Shown here: positions 33,664-43,141 of the stretch, one piece after another | How the letters are laid out: every line of letters begins with the position of its first letter | Numbering within the stretch: position 1 is the first letter of the stretch | Assembly: GCA_046160045.1 (NCBI GenBank) | Contig: JBJXGR010000014.1 | Span: 1-64,000 of the forward strand | Length of the DNA stretch: 64,000 bases | Direction: 5' to 3' | From: CAZGUX01 sp046160045 | GTDB lineage: Bacteria; Acidobacteriota; Terriglobia; Bryobacterales; Bryobacteraceae | Notes under the pieces: generated by a model | Told to the model about the DNA's origin: nothing | Databases searched by the model: none | What the model saw: only the letters and a program-made list of their open reading frames with translations | Translations under genes and position numbers: made by a program

Positions 33664-36170
33664 CGCGCGGCCGGGCCATCATCGCGCTTCTTGCCGCGTC
33701 GGTATTGCCGCAGGCCTCCGGTTACCACTATTTCACTCGCTATCTGGGCAACGTCGGATCGACCGTGACGATACCGGAGCGCTTCGACCTCAATGCCCTG
33801 CCTTACCGCACCGTCTCTTTTTACGTGGCCGATTCGACCCCTCAGCAGATCTCTCAACCCGAAGCCTTTCCCTCGGTGCTCGGCGTGATTCGCGAGGCCT
33901 GTGCGGTATGGAACGCCGTCCCCACTTCCGACCTGCGGGTGGCTTTTGGCGGTTTGTCGGCCACCGGGACAGCCCAGACGACGCCCGGCGCCGATATCGT
34001 GTTCGAAGAACTCGACCCTTTGACCCTTGGCATTGGGGGACCCTCTACGCGGGGAGCGGTCTCTACCCCCTCGGCAGGGTCATTTGTGCCAATCCTCCGG
34101 TCTCAGGTCCGCCTGAACCGCAACCTCGCGGTGTGGACGGGTTCCAGTTTCACCGAAGCCTTCTTTCTCACTGTCACCCACGAGATTGGACACGCATTAG
34201 GCCTTCAGCACACCTTCACTGCGTCGACCATGTCGACCGATGTCACCCGATCCACATCGATGGGCCTCCCATTGGATCAGGATGATATCGCTGGGATTTC
34301 CGTGCTGTACCCCGTCACCGGGTATTCCGACCAGACCGGAGTGATGACGGGTCGCGTCACTTTCCAGGATACGGGCGATGGGGTTCATTTGGCGTCAGTC
34401 GTGGCTTTGCGCCCCAACGGCTCGGCCATCAGCGCGCTTACGGACCGCGACGGCCGTTTCCGTTTGGCGGGTATGCCGCCAAACTCGTACCAAGTCTATG
34501 TTCATCCGCTGCCGTCCTCCGGGCGCGCGAACGCGGGATTGGGAGACATCGTTTTACCTCGCGATCCCCAGGATCGCCCGCTTGAGGCAAGCGCTCCGTT
34601 TGACACGGTCTTCTATTCCGGTGGCCAGACTTCCCGTGACTACCGCCAGGCCTCATTCGTCAGCGTGGCGGCAGGCCAGACAGTTGACACGGTCAACCTC
34701 GCCGTGCGGCGGCGGGCGGCGTACCGCTTCTCACCGCTGACGTCTTATGTATTCTTCGGCCAAACCGCCGTTCGGCCGGCCTTCCTAAACAATTCCGGCA
34801 GCGGCTCGCGGACGATCGCCGCCTTCAGCCGCGGCCTCGTCGCCAACAACCTTGTGACCGCCGGACTGGACATCCAGTTCTTAGGAGGCACACCCTTGGT
34901 GGCAGCGAACGGGATTCGCGGCTATGCGACCGAGTGGCTGGCCATCGATATCCAGCCTTCCTCGATGTTCGGCGCTGCGGGTCCCAGGCATATGGTGGTG
35001 GCGCTGGGCGATGACATCTACATCCGGCCGAACGCGATTCGCCTGGTAAGCGGCGATCCGCCAGCACTCGAATCGGTGACCTTGAATGCCGATCGCACCG
35101 TGTCGGTCCACGGCCAGAATCTGCGTCCGGAAACTGCCTACTTTGTGGAGGGCATCCGTGCGATTACAATAGCCTCGGACCCCGGGACAGTGACGCTGGC
35201 CGCGCCTCCAGGGTTGCGGGGCTTCCGCGCCACGGTGACGGCGGTGAATCCGGATGGGCAGAACTCGTCGTACACGGCTTCTGGCGCAGCCGGTGTGGCG
35301 GCCACGAGTTTCAGCTACGATATCGGCGACCCGGGGACGGCCCAGGTCACGACCACTTCGATTGCCGCCGGCGCGGAGTCTCTGGTGGAGGTGACCGGTG
35401 TCGGGACTACGTTCTCCGACGGGTTTGTCGCTTTAGGCTTCGGCACCAGCGACATTCAAGTCCGTCGCGTGTGGGTTGCCAATCCCGGCCGCGTTCTGGC
35501 GAATGTCTGGGTGGCGCCTGACGCGGCGATTGGTCCCACGTCGGCCGCGCTGTTCAACGGATTTCGAATTAATCCTCTGTCCCTGGCCCTGCAGATACGT
35601 CCCTTCAATCCTTCGGCGCTCAGTTTGAATTCCCGCCTGCTGAATTCCGTGCCCGGACAGGCCGGCGTATTCCCGGGAGCACTGGTTGCGCTGACGGGCG
35701 CGAATCTGGCGAATGCGGTCGTGACCATCGGGGAGCAGGCAGCTGAGGTCGTGTCTGCGTCCGCCACGCAACTCATCGTCCGTGTCCCTGGGAATCTGCC
35801 AGTCGGCCCTGCCCTGCTTCGGGCCACCTCCGGGCCGGACTCGGCCGTTATCGTCGCGGCCATCGAACCCCGTCCTCCTCAGATCATTGCTCTGGACCCG
35901 GCCCAGACCGTGCGCGCTGGAGACCTGATTCGTGCCACGGTCACGGGTCTCACCGATACGGGTGCCGCTGTTCCGATTTCCCGACTCAGGATCCTGTGCG
36001 GGGGCATCGAGCATCCGGCGATTGAGATCTCGCCCGCCGCGGACTCGCCGGGCGCCCACCGGATCACATTCATCCTGTCAGCCCTGGTGACCCCAGGCGC
36101 GCAGGTTCCGCTCACGGTCGCCGTGGACGGGCGAACGTCCTCACCCCTGAATCTCAGCGTCGGACAGTAG
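33660..36170 (+). CDS. Matrixin-like zinc metalloprotease with regulatory and IPT/TIG domains
   Basis: 836 aa from GTG 33660. Signal-like start, then an M10-type protease domain with HEIGHALGLQH (His174, Glu175, His178, His184) and a Met-turn-like STSMGLPLDQDDIAGI. Next a carboxypeptidase-regulatory-like beta domain (VMTGRVTFQDTGDGVHLASVVAL), and a long beta-rich tail with several IPT/TIG-like repeats ('PGALVALTGANLANAVVTIG'). Exported endopeptidase, probably surface-attached; substrate unknown. Coupled to the small protein upstream. Confidence 0.85.
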   Translation: MTRGRAIIALLAASVLPQASGYHYFTRYLGNVGSTVTIPERFDLNALPYRTVSFYVADSTPQQISQPEAFPSVLGVIREACAVWNAVPTSDLRVAFGGLSATGTAQTTPGADIVFEELDPLTLGIGGPSTRGAVSTPSAGSFVPILRSQVRLNRNLAVWTGSSFTEAFFLTVTHEIGHALGLQHTFTASTMSTDVTRSTSMGLPLDQDDIAGISVLYPVTGYSDQTGVMTGRVTFQDTGDGVHLASVVALRPNGSAISALTDRDGRFRLAGMPPNSYQVYVHPLPSSGRANAGLGDIVLPRDPQDRPLEASAPFDTVFYSGGQTSRDYRQASFVSVAAGQTVDTVNLAVRRRAAYRFSPLTSYVFFGQTAVRPAFLNNSGSGSRTIAAFSRGLVANNLVTAGLDIQFLGGTPLVAANGIRGYATEWLAIDIQPSSMFGAAGPRHMVVALGDDIYIRPNAIRLVSGDPPALESVTLNADRTVSVHGQNLRPETAYFVEGIRAITIASDPGTVTLAAPPGLRGFRATVTAVNPDGQNSSYTASGAAGVAATSFSYDIGDPGTAQVTTTSIAAGAESLVEVTGVGTTFSDGFVALGFGTSDIQVRRVWVANPGRVLANVWVAPDAAIGPTSAALFNGFRINPLSLALQIRPFNPSALSLNSRLLNSVPGQAGVFPGALVALTGANLANAVVTIGEQAAEVVSASATQLIVRVPGNLPVGPALLRATSGPDSAVIVAAIEPRPPQIIALDPAQTVRAGDLIRATVTGLTDTGAAVPISRLRILCGGIEHPAIEISPAADSPGAHRITFILSALVTPGAQVPLTVAVDGRTSSPLNLSVGQ

Positions 36171-36201
36171 CTCTCTCTTCGACCAGCACCGGAAGCGCCC
36201 C

Positions 36202-36972
36202 TTACAGAATTTTCGCCAGAACCCCGCCATCGACCACGATGACCGTCCCCGTGATGTAGCTTCCCGCTTCGGTGGCCAACAGCAGCGCCGTCCCCGCGAT
36301 CTCCTCCGGCCGCCCCCACCGGCCGATGGCCGTTCGTTCCTTGAATTGCTCCTTCTGCGCGGCCGTGAGTACCCGGCCCGGCAGGTCCGTTAGAAACGGT
36401 CCCGGCGAAATCGCGTTGACGGTGATGTTGTGGGGCGCAAGGTCGATCGCGCTCGCCCGGGTGAGTCCCAATAGCGCAGCCTTGGTACTGCAGTAGGCAT
36501 TGCGCCCTTCCTTACCGCCCAGGCCCAGAATGGAAGAAATGTGAATCACGCGTCCCCACTGTCGTTGTTTCATCTGCGGAACCAGCGAGCGGGTCAGCCG
36601 CATGCAACTGGACAGGTTCAACTCCACCACGCGATCCCAGACGTCATCGACGATCTCATCGATAGGCTGGGGCACGTTGGCGCCTGCGTTATTCACGAGC
36701 ACGTCCACGCGGCCCAGGCGGGACAAGGTCTCCGCGGCGAGGCCGTCCACCTGCGCGCGATCGGTCATGTCGACCGCCATCCACTCGACGCGCGCCGGCA
36801 ATCCCGCGCCGATTTCAGCTGCTGCCGTGCGCAATTCCTCCTCGCTGCGGCTGCAGATCATGATGTCCGCTCCCGCCTCCGCGTAGACCCGGGCCATTAC
36901 TTTGCCCAAACCCCGGCTGCCGCCTGTGATGAGAGCCGTTTTTCCGGAAAGACTGAAGATGTCAGGAAACAT
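36202..36972 (-). CDS. Short-chain dehydrogenase/reductase
   Basis: 256 aa, classical SDR. Cofactor motif TGGSRGLGKV (residues 16-25), structural NNAG, catalytic Ser in ISSILGLGG, and Tyr/Lys in 'YCSTKAALL'; PGPFLTDLPG and the C-terminal 'GSYITGTVIVVDGGV' complete the pattern. ARSE-type basic residues after the glycine motif (CSRSEEEL) suggest NADP(H). Substrate class cannot be fixed; similar to gluconate 5-dehydrogenase/3-oxoacyl-ACP reductase groups. Single gene between two + strand genes. Confidence 0.9.
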   Translation of the reverse strand: MFPDIFSLSGKTALITGGSRGLGKVMARVYAEAGADIMICSRSEEELRTAAAEIGAGLPARVEWMAVDMTDRAQVDGLAAETLSRLGRVDVLVNNAGANVPQPIDEIVDDVWDRVVELNLSSCMRLTRSLVPQMKQRQWGRVIHISSILGLGGKEGRNAYCSTKAALLGLTRASAIDLAPHNITVNAISPGPFLTDLPGRVLTAAQKEQFKERTAIGRWGRPEEIAGTALLLATEAGSYITGTVIVVDGGVLAKIL

Positions 36973-37087
36973 AAACCGTTAGTGTAACCGGTCTCCAGAG
37001 CCCGGCGGTCGCCCATAGTAGGCTGCCTTTCAGGCCGCAGCGCGCTTGAGCGCGCCCGAGGAGAACTCCTTGCTCGTGCCCGGCGAG

Positions 37088-37093
37088 TATAAT
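37088..37093 (+). promoter_or_regulatory. Consensus -10 box close to the start of the PHP-like gene
   Basis: A perfect TATAAT ends 10 bp before ATG 37104. If used, transcription would begin near 37100, giving an almost leaderless mRNA. The -35 region is weak (no TTGACA-like hexamer at 16-18 bp). Confidence 0.4.
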
Positions 37094-37103
37094 GGGTGCC
37101 CAA

Positions 37104-39314
37104 ATGCGCTTCCTTGCCGCCTTTCTGATTGCCGCCGCCGCGTGGTGCGCGCCCACTTGTGACCTCGCCGGCTACAAGGTCCTGCCGGGCCTCCTTGCCG
37201 AGAACACTCCCTCCGGACTTCGCGTCACCTGGCAGGGCGCCTCCGGCCAGATGTTGCGCGCCACCTTCACAATCGAGCGAACCGAACCGCGCATCCATGA
37301 ACTCGCGATTCAAAAAGCGGGGACCTGGGTGGCTCTGGCGCAGGATCTCGCACCCGAGTTTCACGTCACCTCCGGACTCAGGCGCATCTCCGAGCAGCAA
37401 CTGGCGCCGCTGCGGCAGTTGGGCGTCGCCCTCACGCCGGAAGTCATCGACCGCGAGAAATGGAATGTTTTTTGGGACGCTCCGTTGCGGGTGCCTGGTT
37501 CGCCCAGGACGAATCCGGGGTTGCCCCGCAAGCCCGAGGAAATCCGCCGTGCGACCGCGACCTTTCAATCGACGAGTTGCGCGGTGAAGACCGACGGTGC
37601 GCGCCTCGAAGTGAGTTTCCCCGGTCTGTCGATGGGCATTTTCGCCGGGCGGCTTCAGTTCACGGTTTACAAAGGCGCCAATCTGCTCCGGCAGGAGGCC
37701 ATTGCCAAGACCGGCGAACCTTCGGTGGCCTACAAATACTCGGCCGGACTCAAGGGCTTTCGCCCCGGCCGCGTCGTGTGGCGCGATGTCGCCCGCGGCT
37801 GGCAGAAGTACGAATTCGGCGGCGCGCCAAATACCGAGGGAGTCAGCCTGCGTGCCCGCAACCGGATTGCGGTCGTCGAAACCGCGGCCGGATCGATTGG
37901 TGTCTTTCCTCCGCCCAAGAAATTCTTTTTCGCCCGCGAGATCGAGCTAAACCTCGGGTATGTGTTCTATCGCAAAGACAGCGCGGCCTCGTTCGCCGCC
38001 GGAGTTCGCCAGCCCGATCACGAGGAGGGGTATCGCCCGTTCGGCTTTTCCGATGAGGTCTGGCAGAAGCGCGTCGGGCAGGCGCGCGGATTCGCCATGG
38101 GCAACTTCGCCTTGTACAACGCGCCTGCGGGCACCTGGCAGCGAATGCCGGTCTACTACTACCTGAGCGCCGCCAAGGCCCAGCCTACGGCCGACGCAAT
38201 TCTCGCCTTCACCCACGAAGACCGCTTCAAGGCCGTACCTGGCTACCAGGTGGCCATCAGTCACTTCCACACCCATTTCAACGAGCAGGTGGCCGACGCC
38301 GGCTCCCTCGATTTCCAGCCACCCTGGGTGCCTACGTTCCGCGAACTGGGCGTCAACATCGCCATGATGTCCGACTTCCACGGCGACGGCCATCCGGGCG
38401 ACGCCGGCCCTCTGCGCTTTCAGGATCAGAAGACCTACTTTGACGCCTGCGCCCGCCACTCCGACCGCGACTTCCTCATCATGCCAGGCGAGGAACCGGA
38501 TGCGACCTTCGGCGGTCATTACACCACCGTGTTTCCACGCCCGGTGTTCTGGTCGCACGTTCGCAAGCCGGACCAGCCCTTTGTCGAGAACCATCCGAAA
38601 TTCGGCAAGGTCTATCATGTCGGCTCGGAGCGGGACGAACTGGAGATGTTGCGCGCCGAAGGCGGCCTGTCCTGGCAGGCCCACCCGCGCACCAAGGGGT
38701 CCACCGGCTACCCCGAGTCAAGCCGCGACAAAGAGTACTTCCGCAGTGACCGTTTCCTGGGTGGTTCGTATCAATCGCTCCCCGTCGATCTCTCGGAAAG
38801 CCGCATCTGCGAAAAACGTTGCTTCAGCACGCTCGACGACATGAACAACTGGGCGGGACCGAAGTACCTGATCGCCGAAGGCGACACGTACGCCAAGTAT
38901 CCCGACGACGAGACCTACCCGCACCTGCTGGTCAATTACGTGAAACTGGACCGGCTGCCCTTGTTCAATGAAGATTGGAGCCCGATCCTGAAATCCATGC
39001 GGGCGGGCGAGTTTTTTGTCTCGAGCGGCGAGGTGCTCTTCCGCCGGTTCGCGCTCGAAGGGTCGGGCGCCAAACGGACGGTGGTGGCCGACCTCGAATG
39101 GACGTTCCCGCTCGAGTTCGTCGAGGTGGTGTGGGGAGATGGGCAGAAGACGGACCGCCAGATCCTCCGGGTCACCGACCGGCCGCCGTTTGGTAGCGAG
39201 CGGTTCCGCATCCCGTTCGACGCGGCGGGTAAGAAGTGGGTCCGGGTTGCAGCTTGGGATTCCGCCGGCAGCGGAGCGTTCTGGCAACCGGTTCACCTGT
39301 CGGCCAACCGGTAG
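37104..39314 (+). CDS. Secreted PHP-like metal-dependent hydrolase domain protein
   Basis: 736 aa from ATG 37104, giving a signal peptide at once (MRFLAAFLIAAAAWCAPT); ATG 37092 is inside the TATAAT-proximal sequence and less likely. The N-terminal ~370 residues are beta-rich and of unknown family. Residues ~380-640 look like a PHP-type metal site: 'AISHFHTHFNEQ', MMSDFHGDGHPGD, MPGEEPDATFGGH, 'LSWQAHPRTKGS', giving many His/Asp ligands. A short beta domain closes the protein. Probably a periplasmic phosphoesterase or similar; substrate unknown. Confidence 0.65.
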   Translation: MRFLAAFLIAAAAWCAPTCDLAGYKVLPGLLAENTPSGLRVTWQGASGQMLRATFTIERTEPRIHELAIQKAGTWVALAQDLAPEFHVTSGLRRISEQQLAPLRQLGVALTPEVIDREKWNVFWDAPLRVPGSPRTNPGLPRKPEEIRRATATFQSTSCAVKTDGARLEVSFPGLSMGIFAGRLQFTVYKGANLLRQEAIAKTGEPSVAYKYSAGLKGFRPGRVVWRDVARGWQKYEFGGAPNTEGVSLRARNRIAVVETAAGSIGVFPPPKKFFFAREIELNLGYVFYRKDSAASFAAGVRQPDHEEGYRPFGFSDEVWQKRVGQARGFAMGNFALYNAPAGTWQRMPVYYYLSAAKAQPTADAILAFTHEDRFKAVPGYQVAISHFHTHFNEQVADAGSLDFQPPWVPTFRELGVNIAMMSDFHGDGHPGDAGPLRFQDQKTYFDACARHSDRDFLIMPGEEPDATFGGHYTTVFPRPVFWSHVRKPDQPFVENHPKFGKVYHVGSERDELEMLRAEGGLSWQAHPRTKGSTGYPESSRDKEYFRSDRFLGGSYQSLPVDLSESRICEKRCFSTLDDMNNWAGPKYLIAEGDTYAKYPDDETYPHLLVNYVKLDRLPLFNEDWSPILKSMRAGEFFVSSGEVLFRRFALEGSGAKRTVVADLEWTFPLEFVEVVWGDGQKTDRQILRVTDRPPFGSERFRIPFDAAGKKWVRVAAWDSAGSGAFWQPVHLSANR

Positions 39315-39340
39315 GTGGGCCGCGAGCGCCGGGAGCCGTG

Positions 39341-39363
39341 AAAAAACAGGGATTTCACTCCCT
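39341..39363 (-). terminator. Short terminator after the SBBP protein gene
   Basis: AGGGA (39348-39352) pairs with TCCCT (39359-39363) around a 6-nt loop, followed on the minus strand by G and TTTTTT (39346-39341). The stem overlaps the last base pairs of the minus-strand stop codon region. Weak stem, but the T-tract and location between convergent genes fit. Confidence 0.5.
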
Positions 39364-42300
39364 ATTGGCTGAAGTAGCCGTTAATGTCCACGATCAGTTC
39401 CGTGGAGTCGGTTACGAAGAAGCTCACCGCGGCGTCCGTGCCCGCCGGCACAATCGCGGCGTTGGCCACGATGAACCCGCGGAACGAATTCAGGGTCGAA
39501 ACCAGCGGTAGCGGTTGTCCGGCCGGGAAACTGGTGAGAAACGACAACACGCCCAACGGCACAACCGTGACATTTAAGGCGTAGGCGCGAGCCGCCCCGG
39601 AGATCCCGCAGACGCTGGCCGGAATCGACATCGTCCGTGTCGAAGCGGCCGTTGGCGTGGGCGATCCGAAGGCGCCCGAAAAGCCGGAGCCGGCTCGCGT
39701 GTCGGCCACCCGGCACGGCGCAACCGGGGCGAAGTTCAGGCCGCCGGCCGCCGGCGGAGCGAAGTAGCCGTTAATGTCGACAATCACATCGGAGGCATCG
39801 GAAACGAACGCGCTGACGGCGCCCCCGGTTCCCGCGGGCACGAGCGCCGCATTGGCCACAATCGCGCCGGCGAACGAGTTGAGCGTCGAGACCACCGGCC
39901 GGTTCGAGCCGGTCGGCCACAGCGTGAGATATCCCAGCGCGCTCGCTGGGACCATCGTCACATTCACTGAATACGCCTGCGCGCCTGACGGGATTCCGCA
40001 ACCGCTCGTAGGAATCGGGAGGCTGCGGCTTTCCCCGCCATTCAGTCGAGGCGCGCCGAACGCTCCAGTCTTGCCGGAGCCGGTCCGCGTATCGGCCACA
40101 CGGCAAGGCGCCACCGGATAAAACTGCATCAGTCCTCCGCTCTGCGGCGGGGCAAAATAGCCGTTGATGTCGATGATCACGTCCGCGGCATCGGTGACGA
40201 ACACGTTCACGGCCCCGTTCGTGCCCGCGGGGACGATCGCCGCGTTGGCCACGATTTCGCCCTGGAACGAATTCAGGGTCGATACCAAAGGCTGCGCTTG
40301 TCCCGTGGGCCAGATCGTCAAGTAGCTCAGTGTCCGCGCCGGGACGACCGTAATGTTGAGCGAGTACGCCTGCGCCGCGCCGGGTATTCCGCAGGGACTC
40401 GTGGGAATCGGCACGGTCCGGACTCCGCCCGCCGCCAGCGCCGGAGGCCCGAAGGCGCCGGCGGTCCCCTGCCCTGCTCGCGTGTCCATGATGCGGCAGG
40501 GTGTCACCGGAACGAATCGCTGTCCGCCTCCTCCCAAGGGGATCGCCGTGAACGTCGCCGTGATCGAACGTGCCGCGCTCATCGTGACACTGGCCGTACT
40601 GGCGGTTCCGGTGACGCTCCCGGAGAAACCGCTGAAACTCCACCCGGCCGCAGCCGCTGCCTGTAGCTGTACTGTCGTCGCGGTGTCGTAGAACCCGTCC
40701 AGGGAGGCGGGTGTTGCCGTGATCGTTCCCGCGCCGGAAGGCGAAACCGTGCGCGTCAGCAGGTATTGGGTTCGAAAGCGGCCGGTGTAAGTCGTCGCGG
40801 CTGGCGGTCCCACCTGCGGTTCCGTGTCTTGCCAGCCGTCAAATACATAGCGCGTGCCCGCCGGCGCGGGCTGGTTGGCATCGAACTGAACGCTGCAGGA
40901 GACGCCTTGGGCCCAGAGGATCGTCTTCGGCGTGAGGTACGTCCCGGTGGCGCATCCGGCGCCGCCGGTCACGGTGAACTGGCGGCCGGGGAGAGTGGAA
41001 TCGATCGTGACCGAGGTGAGTTCCGTGATCCGGGCGACTACGGCGGCCTGGTTTCCCGGATTGGACTGAATGGGATTGAAGATCGGAAAGTCTCCGCCGT
41101 TGTTGATGCCGATGATATACGCGTTGAACCCGAGCGGATCTACGGCGATCGAGGCAGCGATCTCGCTTCCCCGCCCGCCGAGCTGCGTCGAGTAGATCAA
41201 GGCGGTCCCGGTGGGATTCAGCTTCAGGACAAACGCATCCGATTCACCTCCAAAGCTCTGCAGCGGCTGCGCCAGCGGGAAGTTGTACGAGGAGTCCTGC
41301 CCGGCGACGAAGGCATTTCCCAAGCCGTCCACGGCGATGCCGTACCCGTAGTCGTGATTGACTCCATACACGAAGGTGGAGTACAGGAACTCAGTCCCCA
41401 CGTTATTCAGCTTGGCGATGAAGACATCGGTCCCCGCCTGGTAGAACTTGAACAGGGTCGTGGCGGGGTAATCCGGGGACTGCGTATAGCCGGTGACGTA
41501 GGCGGCGCCCGTGGAATCGACGGCGATCGCCGTGCCGTAGTCGGCATCGCTGCCGCCCAGCATCGTCGAGTAAAACAGATCGTTGCCGAAGGGCGAGAGT
41601 TTGGCGATAAACGCGTCCACCACGCCGGTGAACGTGCGCACGGCATTCTTGACCGGGAAACTGGAGTCCGACGCCGAGCCCGTCACATACGCCGCGCCCG
41701 TGCCGTCCACCGCGATCCCCCGGCCGAAGTCCGCGCCGGACCCGCCCAGGTAGGTGGAGTAGGCCGCATTACTGCCGGAGGAGTTCAGCTTTGTGACGAA
41801 GGCGTCCGAGTCGCCGCCGGGCTGGCTCCGATACGCGTTGACGACAGGAAAATTGGATGAGTACGTGCCGCCCGTGATGTAGGCTGAGCCCAGCGGATCG
41901 ATGCCGATGGCGCCGGGCTCTTCCCGCAATGCGCCGCCGAGATACGTGGAGTAAACCAGGGCGCTGCCGGCGGCGCTGAGTTTGGTCACAAAGGCATCCT
42001 GATCGCCGCGAAACGTCTGATACGGGTTCTTGGTCGGGAACGTCGAGGACGAGGTCGCGCCAAGGACGTAGGCCGCGCCAGCTCCGTCCACGGCGATGGC
42101 GATTCCGTAGTCATTGCCGTTGGACCCCAGGAACGTCGAGTACACCAATTGAGTGCCGGCGGGGTTGATCTTGGCGACAAACGCATCCGCGGCGCCCTGA
42201 AAGGTCTGGTAGGCGCTGACGACAGGAAATGCGGCGGACACGAGGCTGCCCGTGACATACGCGGCGCCGCTCGAGTCGATCGCGATCCCGGACCCGGCGG

Positions 42301-43108
42301 CATCGCCGCCGAGGTAGGTCGAGTAGGCTAGGACCGGATCGATACGGAGCGGGCGCGACCGGTCGTAGCGGGCAAGCTCGAAGCTGACCTTCTGCTCCCG
42401 AATGCGGTATTCCGCGGCAATCTCCACCTGCGACCCGGCGAGCTCTTGGAACACCCGCGGCCGATGCTGCCGAACCTCACCGCCCGCAGTGGTGATCAGC
42501 AGGTCGCCGTTCAAGTCGGCACGGAGGCGCTGGACTCCCTCATAGGCCAGTTCGATGAGACCAGGATCGCCGCCGGGCTTCACCAGAAAGTCGTATTCGA
42601 CGTTACGCCCATTGCCGTAGAAGACCAGGTCGACGCCGGGGTACACTTCGCGGTACTCCACCTTGGCGAACGTGGAAATGTCGGTCCGCCAGCGCGAGGG
42701 ATCATTGCCGAGAAAATAGTTGACCCTCCCTGGAAGAGGCTCATTCGCCCGGATCGAAGGGCGTCTGGAAGCGCCTGCCAGGCTCATCCGAAATGCGGCG
42801 TGCTCGAACGAGGGGCAGCGCGGATTCCTGCCCCGCAGCAGGTTCTCTTCGCCGCACTGGTTTCCGGTGTTGCGGGTGAGCAGCAGGGTGACGCCGTCGT
42901 CCGTCAGGAATGCCGTCATCCCGGGAGTACGGGCCAGATAGCGAACCCTCGGATCGGTCTGCCCCGCGTTCGGCTCGAAACGCAAGGGCATGGCGGGGAG
43001 CGTGGTCTGAAGAAGTTGCTTCGGCAGCGGGGCGTTCTGGACCGGGGTCTTCGCCGCGACCAACGGCGAAACCGTGAGGAAAACTGCTACGGGAAAATAC
43101 CTAGGCAC
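39362..43108 (-). CDS. Secreted SBBP beta-propeller protein with InlB-like and triplicated C-terminal domains
   Basis: 1248 aa with a signal peptide (PVAVFLTVSPLVAA). An N-terminal ~250-residue domain (PGMTAFLTDDGVTLLL, 'YPGVDLVFYGNGRNVEYDF') precedes about ten SBBP repeats of ~50 residues: 'YSTYLGGSG.D.G.GIAVD..GAAYVTG....FP' (residues ~265-720). Then a Cys-containing repeat of the InlB B-repeat type ('GWSFSGFSGSVTG'), and three ~125-residue copies of a domain that runs from 'PCRVADTR' to 'VIVDINGYF'. Cell-surface or secreted; function unknown. Common in Solibacter-like genomes. Confidence 0.88.
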   Translation of the reverse strand: MPRYFPVAVFLTVSPLVAAKTPVQNAPLPKQLLQTTLPAMPLRFEPNAGQTDPRVRYLARTPGMTAFLTDDGVTLLLTRNTGNQCGEENLLRGRNPRCPSFEHAAFRMSLAGASRRPSIRANEPLPGRVNYFLGNDPSRWRTDISTFAKVEYREVYPGVDLVFYGNGRNVEYDFLVKPGGDPGLIELAYEGVQRLRADLNGDLLITTAGGEVRQHRPRVFQELAGSQVEIAAEYRIREQKVSFELARYDRSRPLRIDPVLAYSTYLGGDAAGSGIAIDSSGAAYVTGSLVSAAFPVVSAYQTFQGAADAFVAKINPAGTQLVYSTFLGSNGNDYGIAIAVDGAGAAYVLGATSSSTFPTKNPYQTFRGDQDAFVTKLSAAGSALVYSTYLGGALREEPGAIGIDPLGSAYITGGTYSSNFPVVNAYRSQPGGDSDAFVTKLNSSGSNAAYSTYLGGSGADFGRGIAVDGTGAAYVTGSASDSSFPVKNAVRTFTGVVDAFIAKLSPFGNDLFYSTMLGGSDADYGTAIAVDSTGAAYVTGYTQSPDYPATTLFKFYQAGTDVFIAKLNNVGTEFLYSTFVYGVNHDYGYGIAVDGLGNAFVAGQDSSYNFPLAQPLQSFGGESDAFVLKLNPTGTALIYSTQLGGRGSEIAASIAVDPLGFNAYIIGINNGGDFPIFNPIQSNPGNQAAVVARITELTSVTIDSTLPGRQFTVTGGAGCATGTYLTPKTILWAQGVSCSVQFDANQPAPAGTRYVFDGWQDTEPQVGPPAATTYTGRFRTQYLLTRTVSPSGAGTITATPASLDGFYDTATTVQLQAAAAAGWSFSGFSGSVTGTASTASVTMSAARSITATFTAIPLGGGGQRFVPVTPCRIMDTRAGQGTAGAFGPPALAAGGVRTVPIPTSPCGIPGAAQAYSLNITVVPARTLSYLTIWPTGQAQPLVSTLNSFQGEIVANAAIVPAGTNGAVNVFVTDAADVIIDINGYFAPPQSGGLMQFYPVAPCRVADTRTGSGKTGAFGAPRLNGGESRSLPIPTSGCGIPSGAQAYSVNVTMVPASALGYLTLWPTGSNRPVVSTLNSFAGAIVANAALVPAGTGGAVSAFVSDASDVIVDINGYFAPPAAGGLNFAPVAPCRVADTRAGSGFSGAFGSPTPTAASTRTMSIPASVCGISGAARAYALNVTVVPLGVLSFLTSFPAGQPLPLVSTLNSFRGFIVANAAIVPAGTDAAVSFFVTDSTELIVDINGYFSQ
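39371..40510 (-). repeat. Three tandem coding copies (~385 bp) of a 'PCR-DTR...DINGYF' domain
   Basis: The sequence GAAGTAGCCGTTAATGTC, encoding DINGYF on the minus strand, occurs at 39371 and 39761, and a variant at about 40155, marking units of roughly 390 and 385 bp. Each encodes the same order: DTR turn, 'CGIP..A.AYS.N.T.VP', 'LS.LT.WP', 'VSTLNSF.G.IVANAA.VPAG', 'DI.GYF'. Confidence 0.75.
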
Positions 43109-43141
43109 CGAAGCCAGTATAAATCGGCTTGCAGCCCGGAG

